This document shows positions 7,910 through 17,704 of a stretch of DNA of 64,000 nucleotides, one piece after another. Each line of letters opens with the position of its first letter. Within the stretch, counting starts at the first letter, position 1. The position numbers and the translations under genes were made by a program. The stretch comes from Bog-473 sp963788585 (GTDB lineage: Bacteria; Actinomycetota; Acidimicrobiia; Acidimicrobiales; RAAP-2): NCBI GenBank assembly GCA_963788585.1, contig CAWBHA010000003.1:62001-126000 (forward strand). Reading direction: 5' to 3'. The notes under the pieces are model-generated. The model was not told the DNA's origin, did not search any database, and saw only the letters and a list, made by a program, of their open reading frames with translations.

Positions 7910-9754
7910 ATGAGGATTTCGCGTAGGGACGTTCTCAAGGGTGGCGCTGCCGCCACGTCTGCGACGGTGTTGGCGCTCGAATCCGGGACCCCGGCTTCCG
8001 CCCTTGATCGCGTGAATCTCGTCACGAGCACCGACACCGGGCGACGGACCGGGAAGGGACCCCTCTACTGGACCACCTATGGGTACGAGAACCAGTTCAA
8101 CACGATCATGCCCGAGGACGAGTGGAGCGCCAACGTCGACTGGGTGGAGTCGACCTTCAAGTCCTATGGCTACACCATGCTCTGCACCGACGGCTGGATC
8201 GACTCGACCCAGGAAGTGACCCGGAACGGCTACATCGTCAAGCACGACGACTCCTGGACCCACGGCTGGTCCTGGTGGGCCGACCATCTCGCACAGAAGG
8301 GCCTGCAGCTCGGTGTCTATTACAACCCACTGTGGGTGACCCGTTCCGCCATCGACAGCCCGTCCGTGACCGTCGTCGGTCGACCCGACATCCGGGTCGC
8401 TGACATCGTTAACTCCGACGATCCGTTCGACGGGACCCATCAGCTCTACTGGGTCGACGCCACTCGTGATGGAGCCGAGGAGTACGTCAAGGGATACGTG
8501 AACTACTTCCGCCAGCTGGGCGCCGCCATGCTCCGCATCGATTTCCTCGGCTGGTACGAGATCGGCTTCGACCAGAGCGAAGGCACCGTATGCATGAACC
8601 ACGGGCGCGAGGCCTATACGGCCGCATTGCGCTGGATACACGAGGCGTCGGGCGACATGACCCTGAGCCTTGTGTTGCCCAATCTCTTCAACCACGCCGA
8701 GGTGGAGCGGATCTACGGGGATATGATCCGAATCGACAACGACGTGGGCCAGGGCGGGTGGTTCTCTCTCAGCGAAGGGCGCCAGACCTGGCAGCCCATC
8801 TGGTCGCAATGGAACAGTCCCTTTCTGGGCTTCACCGGGTTCTCGGACATCGCAGGGCGAGGGCAGGTCGTGCTCGACGGCGACCCCACGATCATCAGTT
8901 CGTTCTCGACCGACGATCAGCGTCGATCCGCCATCAGCCTGTTCATCATGGCCGGCGCACCGATCGCCATCGCCGATCGCTACGACACCATCGGCACGAA
9001 CGCCTCGTTCTTCCAGAATACCGAGGTGCTGGCGTTGCGCGACGCGGGACTGATCGGCAAGCCCGTGTACGCCAACAGCCACCTCCTCGACTACGACCCG
9101 TCCAGCCGCGATCCCGAGCGCTGGGTCGGCCAGCTACCAGATTCGAGCTGGGTCGTCGGCCTCTTCAACCGGGCCGGAGCCGCGCTGCCCGTGACCAAGT
9201 CCATCGTCTTCGCAGACGAGCTTGGTCTCACCGCGGCCGCACAGGTGCGGGACCTCTGGGCCCATGAGGACCGGGGGGAGATGACAAGTTGGAGCGTCTC
9301 CCTGGGCCCCTACGCCTCTTCACTGGTAAAGATCACTCCGGCCTCACGAGCCCACTACCAGGCCGAAGTCGGCGCATGGTCCGGCACTGCACGCTTCGAC
9401 AACACGTTCGATGGCTACGAAGGGTTCGGTTACGTCACCGGCCTTGATGCGCCGGGTGCCGGGGTCTCCGTCTGCATGTCTGTGCAGACGTCCGGCCGCT
9501 ATCGCTTGACCTGTCGTGTCGCCAATGCAACCGGTTCCCGCTCGACGCTCACCGCGACGTCCGCCGATCCCAACGATGGGAGTGTGCATTCGACTACCGG
9601 AGTCTCGGTGCCCACGACTACGGTCTGGACGACCTGGCAAGAGGTAGGCGTGATCTTGCAACTGGCGCCAGGAGAAAACCTGATCACTCTGGTCCATGGT
9701 GCTGACGACCTGGGCAGCGTCAACGTAGACCATCTCGCTCTGCCGGCTGTCTGA
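7910..9754 (+). CDS. Tat-exported GH27-like (clan GH-D) glycoside hydrolase with C-terminal CBM35/CBM6-type module
   Basis: The 614-residue product opens with a Tat signal (SRRDVLKGGAAAT). The (beta/alpha)8 domain spans about 50-410. The likely nucleophile is Asp211 in LRIDFLGW and the acid/base is Asp278 in MIRIDNDVG, the positions used by clan GH-D alpha-galactosidases. A beta-sandwich linker (about 410-480) follows, then a galactose-binding-like CBM at about 490-614 ending NLITLVHGADDLGSVNVDHLAL. Expected role: removal of alpha-galactosyl or related residues outside the cell, with CBM targeting. Substrate is uncertain because GH-D also includes isomaltodextranase-like and N-acetylgalactosaminidase members. 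Confidence 0.8.
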   Translation: MRISRRDVLKGGAAATSATVLALESGTPASALDRVNLVTSTDTGRRTGKGPLYWTTYGYENQFNTIMPEDEWSANVDWVESTFKSYGYTMLCTDGWIDSTQEVTRNGYIVKHDDSWTHGWSWWADHLAQKGLQLGVYYNPLWVTRSAIDSPSVTVVGRPDIRVADIVNSDDPFDGTHQLYWVDATRDGAEEYVKGYVNYFRQLGAAMLRIDFLGWYEIGFDQSEGTVCMNHGREAYTAALRWIHEASGDMTLSLVLPNLFNHAEVERIYGDMIRIDNDVGQGGWFSLSEGRQTWQPIWSQWNSPFLGFTGFSDIAGRGQVVLDGDPTIISSFSTDDQRRSAISLFIMAGAPIAIADRYDTIGTNASFFQNTEVLALRDAGLIGKPVYANSHLLDYDPSSRDPERWVGQLPDSSWVVGLFNRAGAALPVTKSIVFADELGLTAAAQVRDLWAHEDRGEMTSWSVSLGPYASSLVKITPASRAHYQAEVGAWSGTARFDNTFDGYEGFGYVTGLDAPGAGVSVCMSVQTSGRYRLTCRVANATGSRSTLTATSADPNDGSVHSTTGVSVPTTTVWTTWQEVGVILQLAPGENLITLVHGADDLGSVNVDHLALPAV

Positions 9755-9800
9755 GGTTGGATCGTGGAGGGCGTCGAGACACAGTGACGACACCGGGCGC

Positions 9801-10907
9801 TCAGCCGAGCAAGTGGTAGGCAACAACTGGAGCGGCAAAGCCCTTGAGGATCAGAGGCGCCATGACCTCAAAACGGAAGTCGTTGGCGCATTGGGCACGC
9901 ACCGCTTCGGAGACGATCACGGTCGAGGTCTCTGCCGAGTCGACCAGGCGAGCGGCCAGGTTGACGTCAGGACCGTAGAAGTCCCCGAAGGCAGACAGAA
10001 CGTGCCCGGCCGCCAGCCCAACGCGAACGGGGGGAAGCGGACCTGCAGCGAAGTCCTCGACCAACCGAAGCGCGATCCGGCAGGCCTCGGCCGCCGATTC
10101 ACAGACGAACATGGCCTCGTCACCGAGCGTCTTGACCAGTTGACCGTTACCCCGGTGGACCACCCCCGCTACCGTCTCGTCGAATTCGGCCAGTACCGAC
10201 GCCAACTCTCCGACCGACATCGTCGCAGACGCTGAGGTGTAACCGACCAGGTCGGCAAAACCTATGGTGCGAGCAAGCGTGACAGCTGTCTGCTCGGCGT
10301 CGGTGGACCACACTCGATCCGCTACTGCAACCAGCTGACGTCGCAGCAGGACGTCGAGGGTCTGCACGAACATCGGCAACAGGCGCTCGGTCAAGGCGGA
10401 ATACTCCTTGACGACCTCCGAGTAGTCCGTGCCGCCTCTGAGCCGAGGAAGCTCGAAGCGCAGACGGAAGGCCCCAACCAACACCTCGGCAACCCGAGCC
10501 ATGGACGTCCCGGCCACTCTGGCCACTTGGATCGTTGCGTCGGGGCCGAGGAGGCGAGAGCTGGCCGCACCGAGGAGCCTGATGGCCGCCGCCTCTTCCG
10601 AGGTGATCGAGGCCTCCGGGCCGGCAGGCAGGCCGAGGGCCGTCAAGAGCCGCTCAGCGTCTTCCCACTCCAGGCCGGCCGTCGCAACGACCTCCCCCAG
10701 TTCGAACCGTGGCCCGGGTCGTAGGTTGAGGTCGAGGGCCAGATCCCCGAGACTCCGGCTCTCGGAGATCTGCTGCACCGTGGCGCCGCGAGAGAGGACA
10801 TAGCGGAGCAACTCGAGCCGGTCGGCCGCATCGGGGGCGTTCGGCTCGTACAGACCTCGGCTAATGAGCTCCTGGACCACTTCACGTGGAAGGTCTTCCA
10901 TTCCCAT
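9801..10907 (-). CDS. Class III adenylate cyclase with N-terminal regulatory domain (Rv1264-like)
   Basis: The C-terminal cyclase homology domain (about 205-345 of 368) keeps the metal-binding Asp in GFADLVGYTS, the Lys and second Asp in LVKTLGDEAMFV, and the transition-state Asn and Arg in VNLAARL, so it should be catalytically competent as a homodimer. The N-terminal 200 residues are helical and match the autoinhibitory, pH-responsive regulatory domain known from mycobacterial Rv1264. There is no membrane segment, so it is a soluble enzyme making cAMP. MGMED gives two close start choices; GAGGA better fits the second ATG. It diverges from the c-di-GMP gene next door. Confidence 0.85.
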   Translation of the reverse strand: MGMEDLPREVVQELISRGLYEPNAPDAADRLELLRYVLSRGATVQQISESRSLGDLALDLNLRPGPRFELGEVVATAGLEWEDAERLLTALGLPAGPEASITSEEAAAIRLLGAASSRLLGPDATIQVARVAGTSMARVAEVLVGAFRLRFELPRLRGGTDYSEVVKEYSALTERLLPMFVQTLDVLLRRQLVAVADRVWSTDAEQTAVTLARTIGFADLVGYTSASATMSVGELASVLAEFDETVAGVVHRGNGQLVKTLGDEAMFVCESAAEACRIALRLVEDFAAGPLPPVRVGLAAGHVLSAFGDFYGPDVNLAARLVDSAETSTVIVSEAVRAQCANDFRFEVMAPLILKGFAAPVVAYHLLG

Positions 10908-11201
10908 ATCCTCGCCGCTCGCCGTTCGCGATCCTCAGGTGGCGATGATCCCAGTCGCAGGGTTGTCAACTCGCTCTCCCGTGCCGGCGGCGAGGTGCCA
11001 TTTCATCACCCGAACCTCCGTCAATCGACGCTATGGCCGAGGCTTCCTCCGAGCAAGAGCGTCGAAACTCCTCGGGCCCGTGCGGCCGACTCCCTCGGCT
11101 GTTGCTTCGCCTCCAGTACCGTCCTCTGACTCGTCGCTGGAGTGGGTCCACCAGGCTTGGGCTGGGCACGGAACGTACAGACTTGCCCCACTCGTGCCGA
11201 T

Positions 11202-13895
11202 ATGAGGGGGGTGAGCTGGCAAATCGAGAGGACACCGGGTCGGGTCGAGAGTGACTTTCGCGCCCGTCTGTGGACCCGGCTCAAGGATCCCGCAAACCTC
11301 ATCGTTCCTCCGGTTATCGCCATTTTCTGCCTCATCCGGTCCTTTGGGCTCATTGCCGAGATCCCGTACTGGGTCATCGTCGCCTTGGTGGTCACTGCCT
11401 TCGTCGTCAACTCCGTGAACGTGGCGTTGTGGGTCGACGCAACCGAGGGCTGGCGGCTGACGGCGCGGGTGGGCGTGGAAATGGCGGTCATCGCCATGGT
11501 GATTTACGGCATTGGCTGGGGAGCCTTCTTAGCCGTCGGCTTCGTGTTCGGCGCCGCAGATATCATGCGCAGTGCCGGCTCAGCGGCCGCCCGACCATCG
11601 ATCATCTGGACCTTGATCTGCATCGGGCTGGGAGAAGCTGCGATTGCCGCGGGCTTCGCACCGACGCTGATACACCAACCGCTTGTCCATGCGCTGGCTG
11701 CTCTCGACGCGCTCGGAGCGGTGGTGACCATCATGCTCTTGGAGTGGTTCGCCATTGCTCGCGAGTCCAGCGAGGGCCGCTTCGAGGCGCTGGTGCAAGA
11801 AGCGAGCGACATCATTATCGTCGCCGACGACTCGGACCGACTTCGCTACGTGAGTCCAGCCTTCGATCGACTGCTCGGCTACTCCGCCGACGCGATGCGG
11901 ACGAGGCCCGCGACCGACATCATGCATCCGGATGACCTCGCCGCTTTGCGCACGCGCTCGGACGAGATCACCCGGCCCGGGAGCGACGGAGTGCATACCG
12001 ATTTCCGGTTGCGCCATCGGAATGGATCCTGGCGGTGGTTCGAGGCCACCATCACGAACCACCTCGACAACCCCAAGGTGCGCGGGATTGTGAGCAATCT
12101 CCACGACATCACCGAACGCAAGCAGGCCGACGAAGCGCTCAGGGAAGCTCATGAACGGTTCCTTTCGGCCTTCGAGAATGCTCCGATCGGTATCGCGATG
12201 ATCGATCTTGATGGCGATGTCCTTCGGGCAAACTCCGCCTACGGGAGGATCGTCGGATACCCCGGCGCTCGACTGTGCGGCATGAACGTCCACGACCTCA
12301 CCCACCCCCAGGACCGAGAATCGAGCAAAGCCGAGATGGCACGCTTCGTCTCGAAGACCGCCGACGTGTCAGACACCTACCGGTTGGAGAAGCGGTACCT
12401 CAATGCCGAAGGTCGTGAGGTCTGGGTGTCCGTGAACGTCTCGTGCGTGCGCGATGACGAGGGAAAGCCTCTGTACATGATTGAGCAAATCGAGGATGTG
12501 ACAGAACGCCGGGAGCTGCGAGAGCGCCTTGCCCATGCGGCCATTCACGACCCGCTCACTACCCTGCCCAACCGTCTTCTCTTCATGGACCGTCTGGAAG
12601 TCGCCCTCAGTCGCGCCGGTCGGATTCACGGCCGCGCGGCGGTGATATTCCTCGATCTCGATGGCTTCAAGTTGGTGAACGACAGCATGGGTCATGCCGC
12701 CGGTGATGAGCTCCTCAAAGCTGTCGCCGAGCGGCTGCGTGCGGCGATGCGTCCGAGCGATACGGTGGCGCGCTTCGGCGGGGACGAATTCGTGGTCCTT
12801 TGCGAGGAGATTACGGAAGAGCAGGAGGCCTTCGAGATCGCCGAACGGATTGCCGAAGCGCTCTCCCGACCCATTGAGTTGTTCGATGGCGAGATTTTCG
12901 TGACCGCCAGCCAAGGCCTCGCCATCTCCGAGGCCGAGGGCGATACCGCCTCGGGGCTCCTCCGCGACGCCGACACCGCCATGTACGTGGCGAAAGAACG
13001 TGGTCGCTCTCGTATCCAAATGTTCGATTCGCAGAGCCACGGAGTGGCTCTCAAACAGATGAACACTCTGAGCCAGCTCCACAGGGCTCTTGAACGCAGG
13101 GAATTCCGCGTCTTCTACCAGCCCATCGTGGACTTGCAGACGGGGCGCCTGGCAGGACTCGAGGCGCTCCTCCGTTGGCAGCATCCAGATCGGGGTTTGA
13201 TGCACCCAGCCGAGTTCCTGGCAATGACGGAAGAAAGTGGACTCATCGTTCCTATCGGAGCCTGGGTACTCGAGGAGGCAACTCGACAGTATGTGGTCTG
13301 GGAGCGGGAACGTCGGGAACGCGGGGCGCCGAGCTTGTCGGTCGGCATGAGCGTCAATCTTTCCCCACGTCAACTCACCCAGCCCAATCTCATCGAGCAG
13401 ATAGCAGGGACCTTGGACTCCAGCGGGATCGATCCTTCGGCGCTGTGGCTCGAGATCACCGAAGGGGCTCTCGCTACCGACACAGAGACCACACTCCAGG
13501 TGCTCCATCACCTCCGGGCCCTCGGAGTGCATCTGAGCATCGATGACTTTGGGTCGGGCTACGCGTCTCTGGGCTATCTGAGGAGCTTCCCGGTCGAGGC
13601 ATTGAAGATCGACCGCAGCTTCGTCGATGGGCTCGGCCGTGGCACTGCCGACGCCACCATCGTCGGGCTCATCGGAGACCTGACACGCTCCCTCGGACTG
13701 ATCTGCATTGCCGAAGGCGTGGAGCGATCTAACCAGCTCGACGACCTCCGCGCGCTGGGCTGCGACTTTGCTCAGGGTTTCCTTTTGGGCGTTCCGCTCC
13801 CAGCCGAAACGTTGGGGGAAGTCCTCAACGACGATCTCAGCCCCTGGGCGGTCAACAACTCGCCGCTCTTCGGGGCGGTTGCGAGCGCCTCGTAG
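11202..13895 (+). CDS. Membrane-bound PAS-PAS-GGDEF-EAL c-di-GMP turnover protein
   Basis: An N-terminal block of about five membrane segments (11290-11770) is followed by two PAS domains (about 11775-12120 and 12150-12510), a GGDEF domain with intact RFGGDEF (12770-12790) and an EAL domain with intact EALLRW, SPRQL, LEITEG, DDFGSGYAS, KIDRSF and IAEGVE. An RPSD product-inhibition I-site sits five residues before GGDEF. Both diguanylate cyclase and phosphodiesterase activity are thus possible, with direction set by the PAS and membrane sensors. The start is uncertain: ATG 11202 has no clear ribosome binding site, and an in-frame GTG at 11142 is an alternative. It sits between a cyclase and a second EAL protein. 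Confidence 0.9.
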   Translation: MRGVSWQIERTPGRVESDFRARLWTRLKDPANLIVPPVIAIFCLIRSFGLIAEIPYWVIVALVVTAFVVNSVNVALWVDATEGWRLTARVGVEMAVIAMVIYGIGWGAFLAVGFVFGAADIMRSAGSAAARPSIIWTLICIGLGEAAIAAGFAPTLIHQPLVHALAALDALGAVVTIMLLEWFAIARESSEGRFEALVQEASDIIIVADDSDRLRYVSPAFDRLLGYSADAMRTRPATDIMHPDDLAALRTRSDEITRPGSDGVHTDFRLRHRNGSWRWFEATITNHLDNPKVRGIVSNLHDITERKQADEALREAHERFLSAFENAPIGIAMIDLDGDVLRANSAYGRIVGYPGARLCGMNVHDLTHPQDRESSKAEMARFVSKTADVSDTYRLEKRYLNAEGREVWVSVNVSCVRDDEGKPLYMIEQIEDVTERRELRERLAHAAIHDPLTTLPNRLLFMDRLEVALSRAGRIHGRAAVIFLDLDGFKLVNDSMGHAAGDELLKAVAERLRAAMRPSDTVARFGGDEFVVLCEEITEEQEAFEIAERIAEALSRPIELFDGEIFVTASQGLAISEAEGDTASGLLRDADTAMYVAKERGRSRIQMFDSQSHGVALKQMNTLSQLHRALERREFRVFYQPIVDLQTGRLAGLEALLRWQHPDRGLMHPAEFLAMTEESGLIVPIGAWVLEEATRQYVVWERERRERGAPSLSVGMSVNLSPRQLTQPNLIEQIAGTLDSSGIDPSALWLEITEGALATDTETTLQVLHHLRALGVHLSIDDFGSGYASLGYLRSFPVEALKIDRSFVDGLGRGTADATIVGLIGDLTRSLGLICIAEGVERSNQLDDLRALGCDFAQGFLLGVPLPAETLGEVLNDDLSPWAVNNSPLFGAVASAS

Positions 13896-14105
13896 AGTCG
13901 TTACGCCTCTGTTGCGCCGAAGAACGCCCCGAGGGCCCCAGCGCGGCGGTCGGGATCAAACCATCGCATCGCATCGCATCCAGGTAGTCCACATCCCACC
14001 GCAGATCAGCTGCGGGATCCGCCAGGCGACGAATTCAAGATACTCAACCATTGTGTCGAAACAGACCCAGGCACACCAGCACCATCTGGTTCGCTGGGGG
14101 GACCC

Positions 14106-15329
14106 GTGATGCAAACGGCGACAAGGAAAACGGCCGACATAGACGGTCAGGTGGGACTTACTCGAGTCGTCGAGCTCGCGCAACGGCACCTGGGCCTCGA
14201 CCTCGTCTATATCGCTGAACTGACGTCGGGAAGTCTGGTATTTCGAGCAGTCGCCGGAGACAGGCGCTCGTTCGGCGGCAAACTACCCGGCGATATTCCG
14301 GCGCACGGGACATATAGCCAGCTTCTCGTGACAGGCAATATCCCGAACGTCATTCCCGATACCAAGGGAGATTCCCGCCTCGCCGAGCTCGCGGTGCCCT
14401 GGGATGTGGGCATCGGAGCCTACATCGGGGTCCCACTCCGCCTCTCAGACGGAGCGCTCTACGGGACGCTGTGCGGCGTGGATCACGGACCCGACCCGAC
14501 GTTGGGAGACCGTGACGTTGCCTTCATGACGATCCTCGCAGAACTCCTCGCGTACGATCTCGATCAGCAGCGTCAGCAGCGACAACTCCACGGTGCCCTG
14601 ACGGAGCTGATCGAGACCGAGGACATCGAGATTGCCTTCCAACCCATTGTCGATCTTCGAAGCGGAGCGTGCCTCGGAGTTGAAGCCCTGTCCCGCTTCC
14701 CAGAGCCATTCGATTCGCCCGAGCAGCTCTTTGCCGACGCCGACGGCGTCGGCCTCAGCCTCGAACTTGAGCGCTTGGCGATTCGGGAGGCATGGCACGG
14801 GCTGGAGTCGCTCCATCCAGAGCAGTTTCTCGCCTTCAACGTAAGCCCCGACGCATTGCTCGAACTGGGGCGCCGTGCACAGCTCCGGACCGACCTCCCG
14901 CTGTCCCAGCTGGTGGTCGAGGTCACCGAACAGTCGGTGGTTCGGTCCTACGACGACCTGCGGAATGCGGTAGCCCCGTTGCGCGCCCAGGGATTGCGCG
15001 TCGCCGTGGATGACGCCGGTGCCGGCTACGCGTCGCTGCAGCACATCGTCGAGTTGCGGCCCGATTTCATCAAAGTTGACCGATCGCTGGTCCACGGTGT
15101 GGCCGATGATCACGCCCGGCAGGTCGCGGTCGGCGCCTTCGTCCTGCTATCGGCAGACCTCGGGGCAACCGTCATCGCCGAAGGAGTTGAGCGTCCCTGT
15201 GACCTCTCCGCTCTCTGCGAACTCGGCGTTCAGGCCGCCCAGGGCTATCTCCTCGGGAGAGCCAGCACCCAACGGGATCTCTCCGATTTGGCTCTCACGA
15301 TCCTTTCGGATCTTGGCCGCACTGCGTAG
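14106..15329 (+). CDS. GAF-EAL c-di-GMP phosphodiesterase
   Basis: The 407-residue soluble protein has a GAF sensor domain at about 20-160 (GIGAYIGVPLRLSDGALYGTLCGVD is split by the usual beta strands) and an EAL domain at about 165-395. All catalytic positions are kept: GVEALSRF, FNVSP, VEVTEQ, VDDAGAGYAS, FIKVDRS, IAEGVE and AQGYLLG. It has no GGDEF domain, so it should only degrade c-di-GMP to pGpG. A G-rich ribosome binding site lies before a GTG-ATG doublet; either may be used. It follows the dual GGDEF-EAL gene by 210 bases on the same strand. Confidence 0.9.
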   Translation: MMQTATRKTADIDGQVGLTRVVELAQRHLGLDLVYIAELTSGSLVFRAVAGDRRSFGGKLPGDIPAHGTYSQLLVTGNIPNVIPDTKGDSRLAELAVPWDVGIGAYIGVPLRLSDGALYGTLCGVDHGPDPTLGDRDVAFMTILAELLAYDLDQQRQQRQLHGALTELIETEDIEIAFQPIVDLRSGACLGVEALSRFPEPFDSPEQLFADADGVGLSLELERLAIREAWHGLESLHPEQFLAFNVSPDALLELGRRAQLRTDLPLSQLVVEVTEQSVVRSYDDLRNAVAPLRAQGLRVAVDDAGAGYASLQHIVELRPDFIKVDRSLVHGVADDHARQVAVGAFVLLSADLGATVIAEGVERPCDLSALCELGVQAAQGYLLGRASTQRDLSDLALTILSDLGRTA

Positions 15330-15404
15330 AGATCCGTCACACTCTTCTCGACCAAGACGAGGATCACCACGTCGCGCGCCGAGGCGACCGGGCATGATTG
15401 GGTC

Positions 15405-16460
15405 GTGCAGGACACTGCCCGTCCGCGGAGAGTCGTTCGTGCAGCTGCGCCGATTCGCATCTGCGACAACGGTGGCTGGACCGACACGTGGTTCGCAGGA
15501 CACGGCAAGGTCTTCAACATCGGGGTCTCGCCTTGCGTCGAGGTCGGGCTCAAGACCTACCCGGACGGCGCCCTGACGGACCGGGTCGTGCTCGATGTCG
15601 TGGATTACGGGGATCGCTATGCATTCGCGCCGGGCGCGCTCCCGGCTCGCCACCCACTGCTCGAGGCGGTTGTCGACGGGGCAAACCTGCCGGACGACGT
15701 ATCGATCGAGATCTCGATCCGCTCCGGGGTTCCGGCAGGAAGCTCGACGGGAACCTCGGCTGCCGTCTGCGTCGCCCTCCTCGGCGCCCTCGACGCGCTG
15801 ACTCCCGGTCGACTCGGGCCCTACGAGGTTGCCATGGCAGCGCATCGCATCGAGACCGAGACGCTCGGCATCGAGTCGGGCGTCCAGGACCAGATCTGCG
15901 CCGCCTTCGGCGGGATCAACTACATCGAGGTTGGTCCCTACCCCGAGGCGGCCGTCACGCCGCTGACGCCGTCCGCGCGCACATGGACCGAGTTGGATGC
16001 TCGGCTCATGCTCGTCCTTTTCGGGCGGGCACACGTGTCCTCGGAGATCCACGAGCAGGTGATCGATGGGGTGACCGCTCGGCCAGCCGAATCAGAGCGC
16101 CTCTTCGGTGCCCTGCGCAGGGCAGCCGAGGACGCGCGGGACGCTGTCTTGGCCGCTGACTTCCCTGCCCTGGGTGCGGCAATGCGCCGCAACACCGATA
16201 CCCAGGCCTGCCTCCATCCCGACCTCGTTGGGACTCAAGCGCGCACCATCATCGACGCTGCCACGGCGCATGGCGCGCTCGGGTGGAAGGTCAACGGCGC
16301 CGGCGGCGCCGGAGGGAGCATTACGCTCCTGTGCGGCACGGACGGCGGGCCGCGACGAGCCCTCACACAGGCACTGGAGGCCGCTGACTCCCAATTCCGG
16401 GTAATCCCGACGTCCTTGCGTCGAGACGGCCTGCGCGTGTGGCAACATGACATCGTCTGA
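15405..16460 (+). CDS. GHMP-family sugar kinase (HddA-like)
   Basis: The 351-residue protein has all three GHMP motifs: APIRICDNGGWTDT near residue 15, the ATP-binding GVPAGSSTGTSAA near 108, and NGAGGAGGSI near 297. The first motif and overall length resemble D-glycero-D-manno-heptose-7-phosphate kinases and related sugar kinases rather than galactokinase or mevalonate kinase. The reaction is ATP-dependent phosphorylation of a sugar; the substrate is not determined by sequence. It starts at GTG. Its 3' end converges with the C-x5-C lipoprotein gene. It may supply activated sugars for surface glycans, which is inference. Confidence 0.8.
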   Translation: MQDTARPRRVVRAAAPIRICDNGGWTDTWFAGHGKVFNIGVSPCVEVGLKTYPDGALTDRVVLDVVDYGDRYAFAPGALPARHPLLEAVVDGANLPDDVSIEISIRSGVPAGSSTGTSAAVCVALLGALDALTPGRLGPYEVAMAAHRIETETLGIESGVQDQICAAFGGINYIEVGPYPEAAVTPLTPSARTWTELDARLMLVLFGRAHVSSEIHEQVIDGVTARPAESERLFGALRRAAEDARDAVLAADFPALGAAMRRNTDTQACLHPDLVGTQARTIIDAATAHGALGWKVNGAGGAGGSITLLCGTDGGPRRALTQALEAADSQFRVIPTSLRRDGLRVWQHDIV

Positions 16461-16496
16461 AACGGTCTTCTCGGGCCCTTGCGGCGTCGGTGCAGT

Positions 16497-17648
16497 TCAG
16501 CCGATCGACAGCGACACGATCACCCCCGTCTTCTTCACCGGATTCTCTCCGACCGCCCAGCACTGCGTCGAAGTCGGACACGAAATCGCGTTCAGCTGCA
16601 GTGTCTGTCCAGGAAGGATCTGCACCCGCCCGGGGACTCCCTTCGTGACCTCGACGACCGCGCCGCGAGACGTGGATCCCGTTCCTGCGGTAGCGGCCGA
16701 CGCAGCTCCTGAACTTCCGACGGCTTCGCAGGTGCTGGCCGAGCTGCACGCGATCGCCTGGAGGCTGACCGCACTCGATCCCTGGATGTGGACGAGGTGC
16801 TCCGGCGAGCCCGAATGGATCTGCACCACCACCGCCTGGTCGCTCACCGGGCCGCCACTTCCGACTCTGAACGCACCGAGGCCGACCGCGACGCACTGCG
16901 AGGTACCAGGGCATGCGATACCCGTGAAGGTCGCAGTCGCGGGCGGCACGACCCGCAAGGGACCCGCCCGAAACCCGTTGTACGAGAAGGTGACCCCGTT
17001 GTCCTTCCCATTGGACGTCGACGCGATCGCGTCGCACGATCCGGGGCCAGAGCAGTCGATGCCGTTGACAGACGTCGTGCCCGGGACGGTCAAGACCGCT
17101 GTCGGTCCAGACGCGATCGCCCCGGTCGCGAGGGAACGCCCGGCGCCGTAGCAGGCGGAACGCAAACAGGAGATGGTGTCGAAGGCCGACATGTCGAGCA
17201 CTGTCTGCGCGCTGGCGGGGGTGCCGTTCGTCAGGTCCACGTCGACGCCGTGGCCGCCACCGACGCCGACGGCGACGCAAGAGGCGGCGGTTCGGCACGC
17301 GACGGCCGTCAACTCCTTTGCGCCGGGAACGAGGCGGGGGACTCCCGGCGCGCCCGAGCTGACGGGGACCACGACGCCCTCGCCGTTTGCCACGGTCGCC
17401 CCCACGGCCACACACTGGCTGGCCGAGGGGCAGTCGATACCCGAGAGAATTGCGACGTGGGGCACCACGTGAGAGGTGACGACGGCAGCGTTACCGCCAC
17501 TCCCCGCTGAACTGCCCCCACAGGCGGCCAGCGCTGCCGCAACGCCAACCAGCGGGATCCACGAGAGCCGCGCCCGACGCAGTCCTCGCCTCCCGTGCAG
17601 GAAACCGGACCTCGCGGCGCGCCGCCCCGGACGACAGCGCGCGACCAC
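16497..17648 (-). CDS. Secreted lipoprotein with seven C-x5-C repeats (predicted beta-propeller)
   Basis: A lipoprotein signal ends in LAACGG. The rest is seven repeats of about 45-50 residues. Each has a core such as IDCPSASQCVAVG: a hydrophobic-x-Cys, five residues, Cys, then small residues and Gly. Six units have C-x5-C; the third has C-x4-C (CLRSAC). Seven repeats of this size fit a seven-bladed propeller with one disulfide per blade, which is my inference. The family is familiar as uncharacterised exported actinobacterial protein. It lies 56 bases downstream of the giant adhesin gene on the same strand, with a hairpin between them. The first 25 residues may be an over-extended start. Confidence 0.7.
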   Translation of the reverse strand: MVARCRPGRRAARSGFLHGRRGLRRARLSWIPLVGVAAALAACGGSSAGSGGNAAVVTSHVVPHVAILSGIDCPSASQCVAVGATVANGEGVVVPVSSGAPGVPRLVPGAKELTAVACRTAASCVAVGVGGGHGVDVDLTNGTPASAQTVLDMSAFDTISCLRSACYGAGRSLATGAIASGPTAVLTVPGTTSVNGIDCSGPGSCDAIASTSNGKDNGVTFSYNGFRAGPLRVVPPATATFTGIACPGTSQCVAVGLGAFRVGSGGPVSDQAVVVQIHSGSPEHLVHIQGSSAVSLQAIACSSASTCEAVGSSGAASAATAGTGSTSRGAVVEVTKGVPGRVQILPGQTLQLNAISCPTSTQCWAVGENPVKKTGVIVSLSIG

Positions 17649-17656
17649 CCATCGGC

Positions 17657-17692
17657 CGAGTTCGGACCCCCGGGGCCGAGGGTCCGAACTCG
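17657..17692 (-). terminator. Perfect 13-bp stem hairpin between adhesin and lipoprotein genes
   Basis: CGAGTTCGGACCC (17657-17669) pairs fully with GGGTCCGAACTCG (17680-17692) around a 10-base loop. It lies 12 bases past the adhesin stop and just before the lipoprotein start. There is no T-tract, so it could be a terminator, an attenuator that lowers downstream expression, or an mRNA-stabilising 3' end. Confidence 0.6.
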
Positions 17693-17704
17693 TCGAACGC
17701 CCTC

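Noticed and set aside
13960..13982. Short (CATCG)n run before the GAF-EAL gene
   Set aside because: Fewer than four units; too short to call a functional repeat or phase-variable site.
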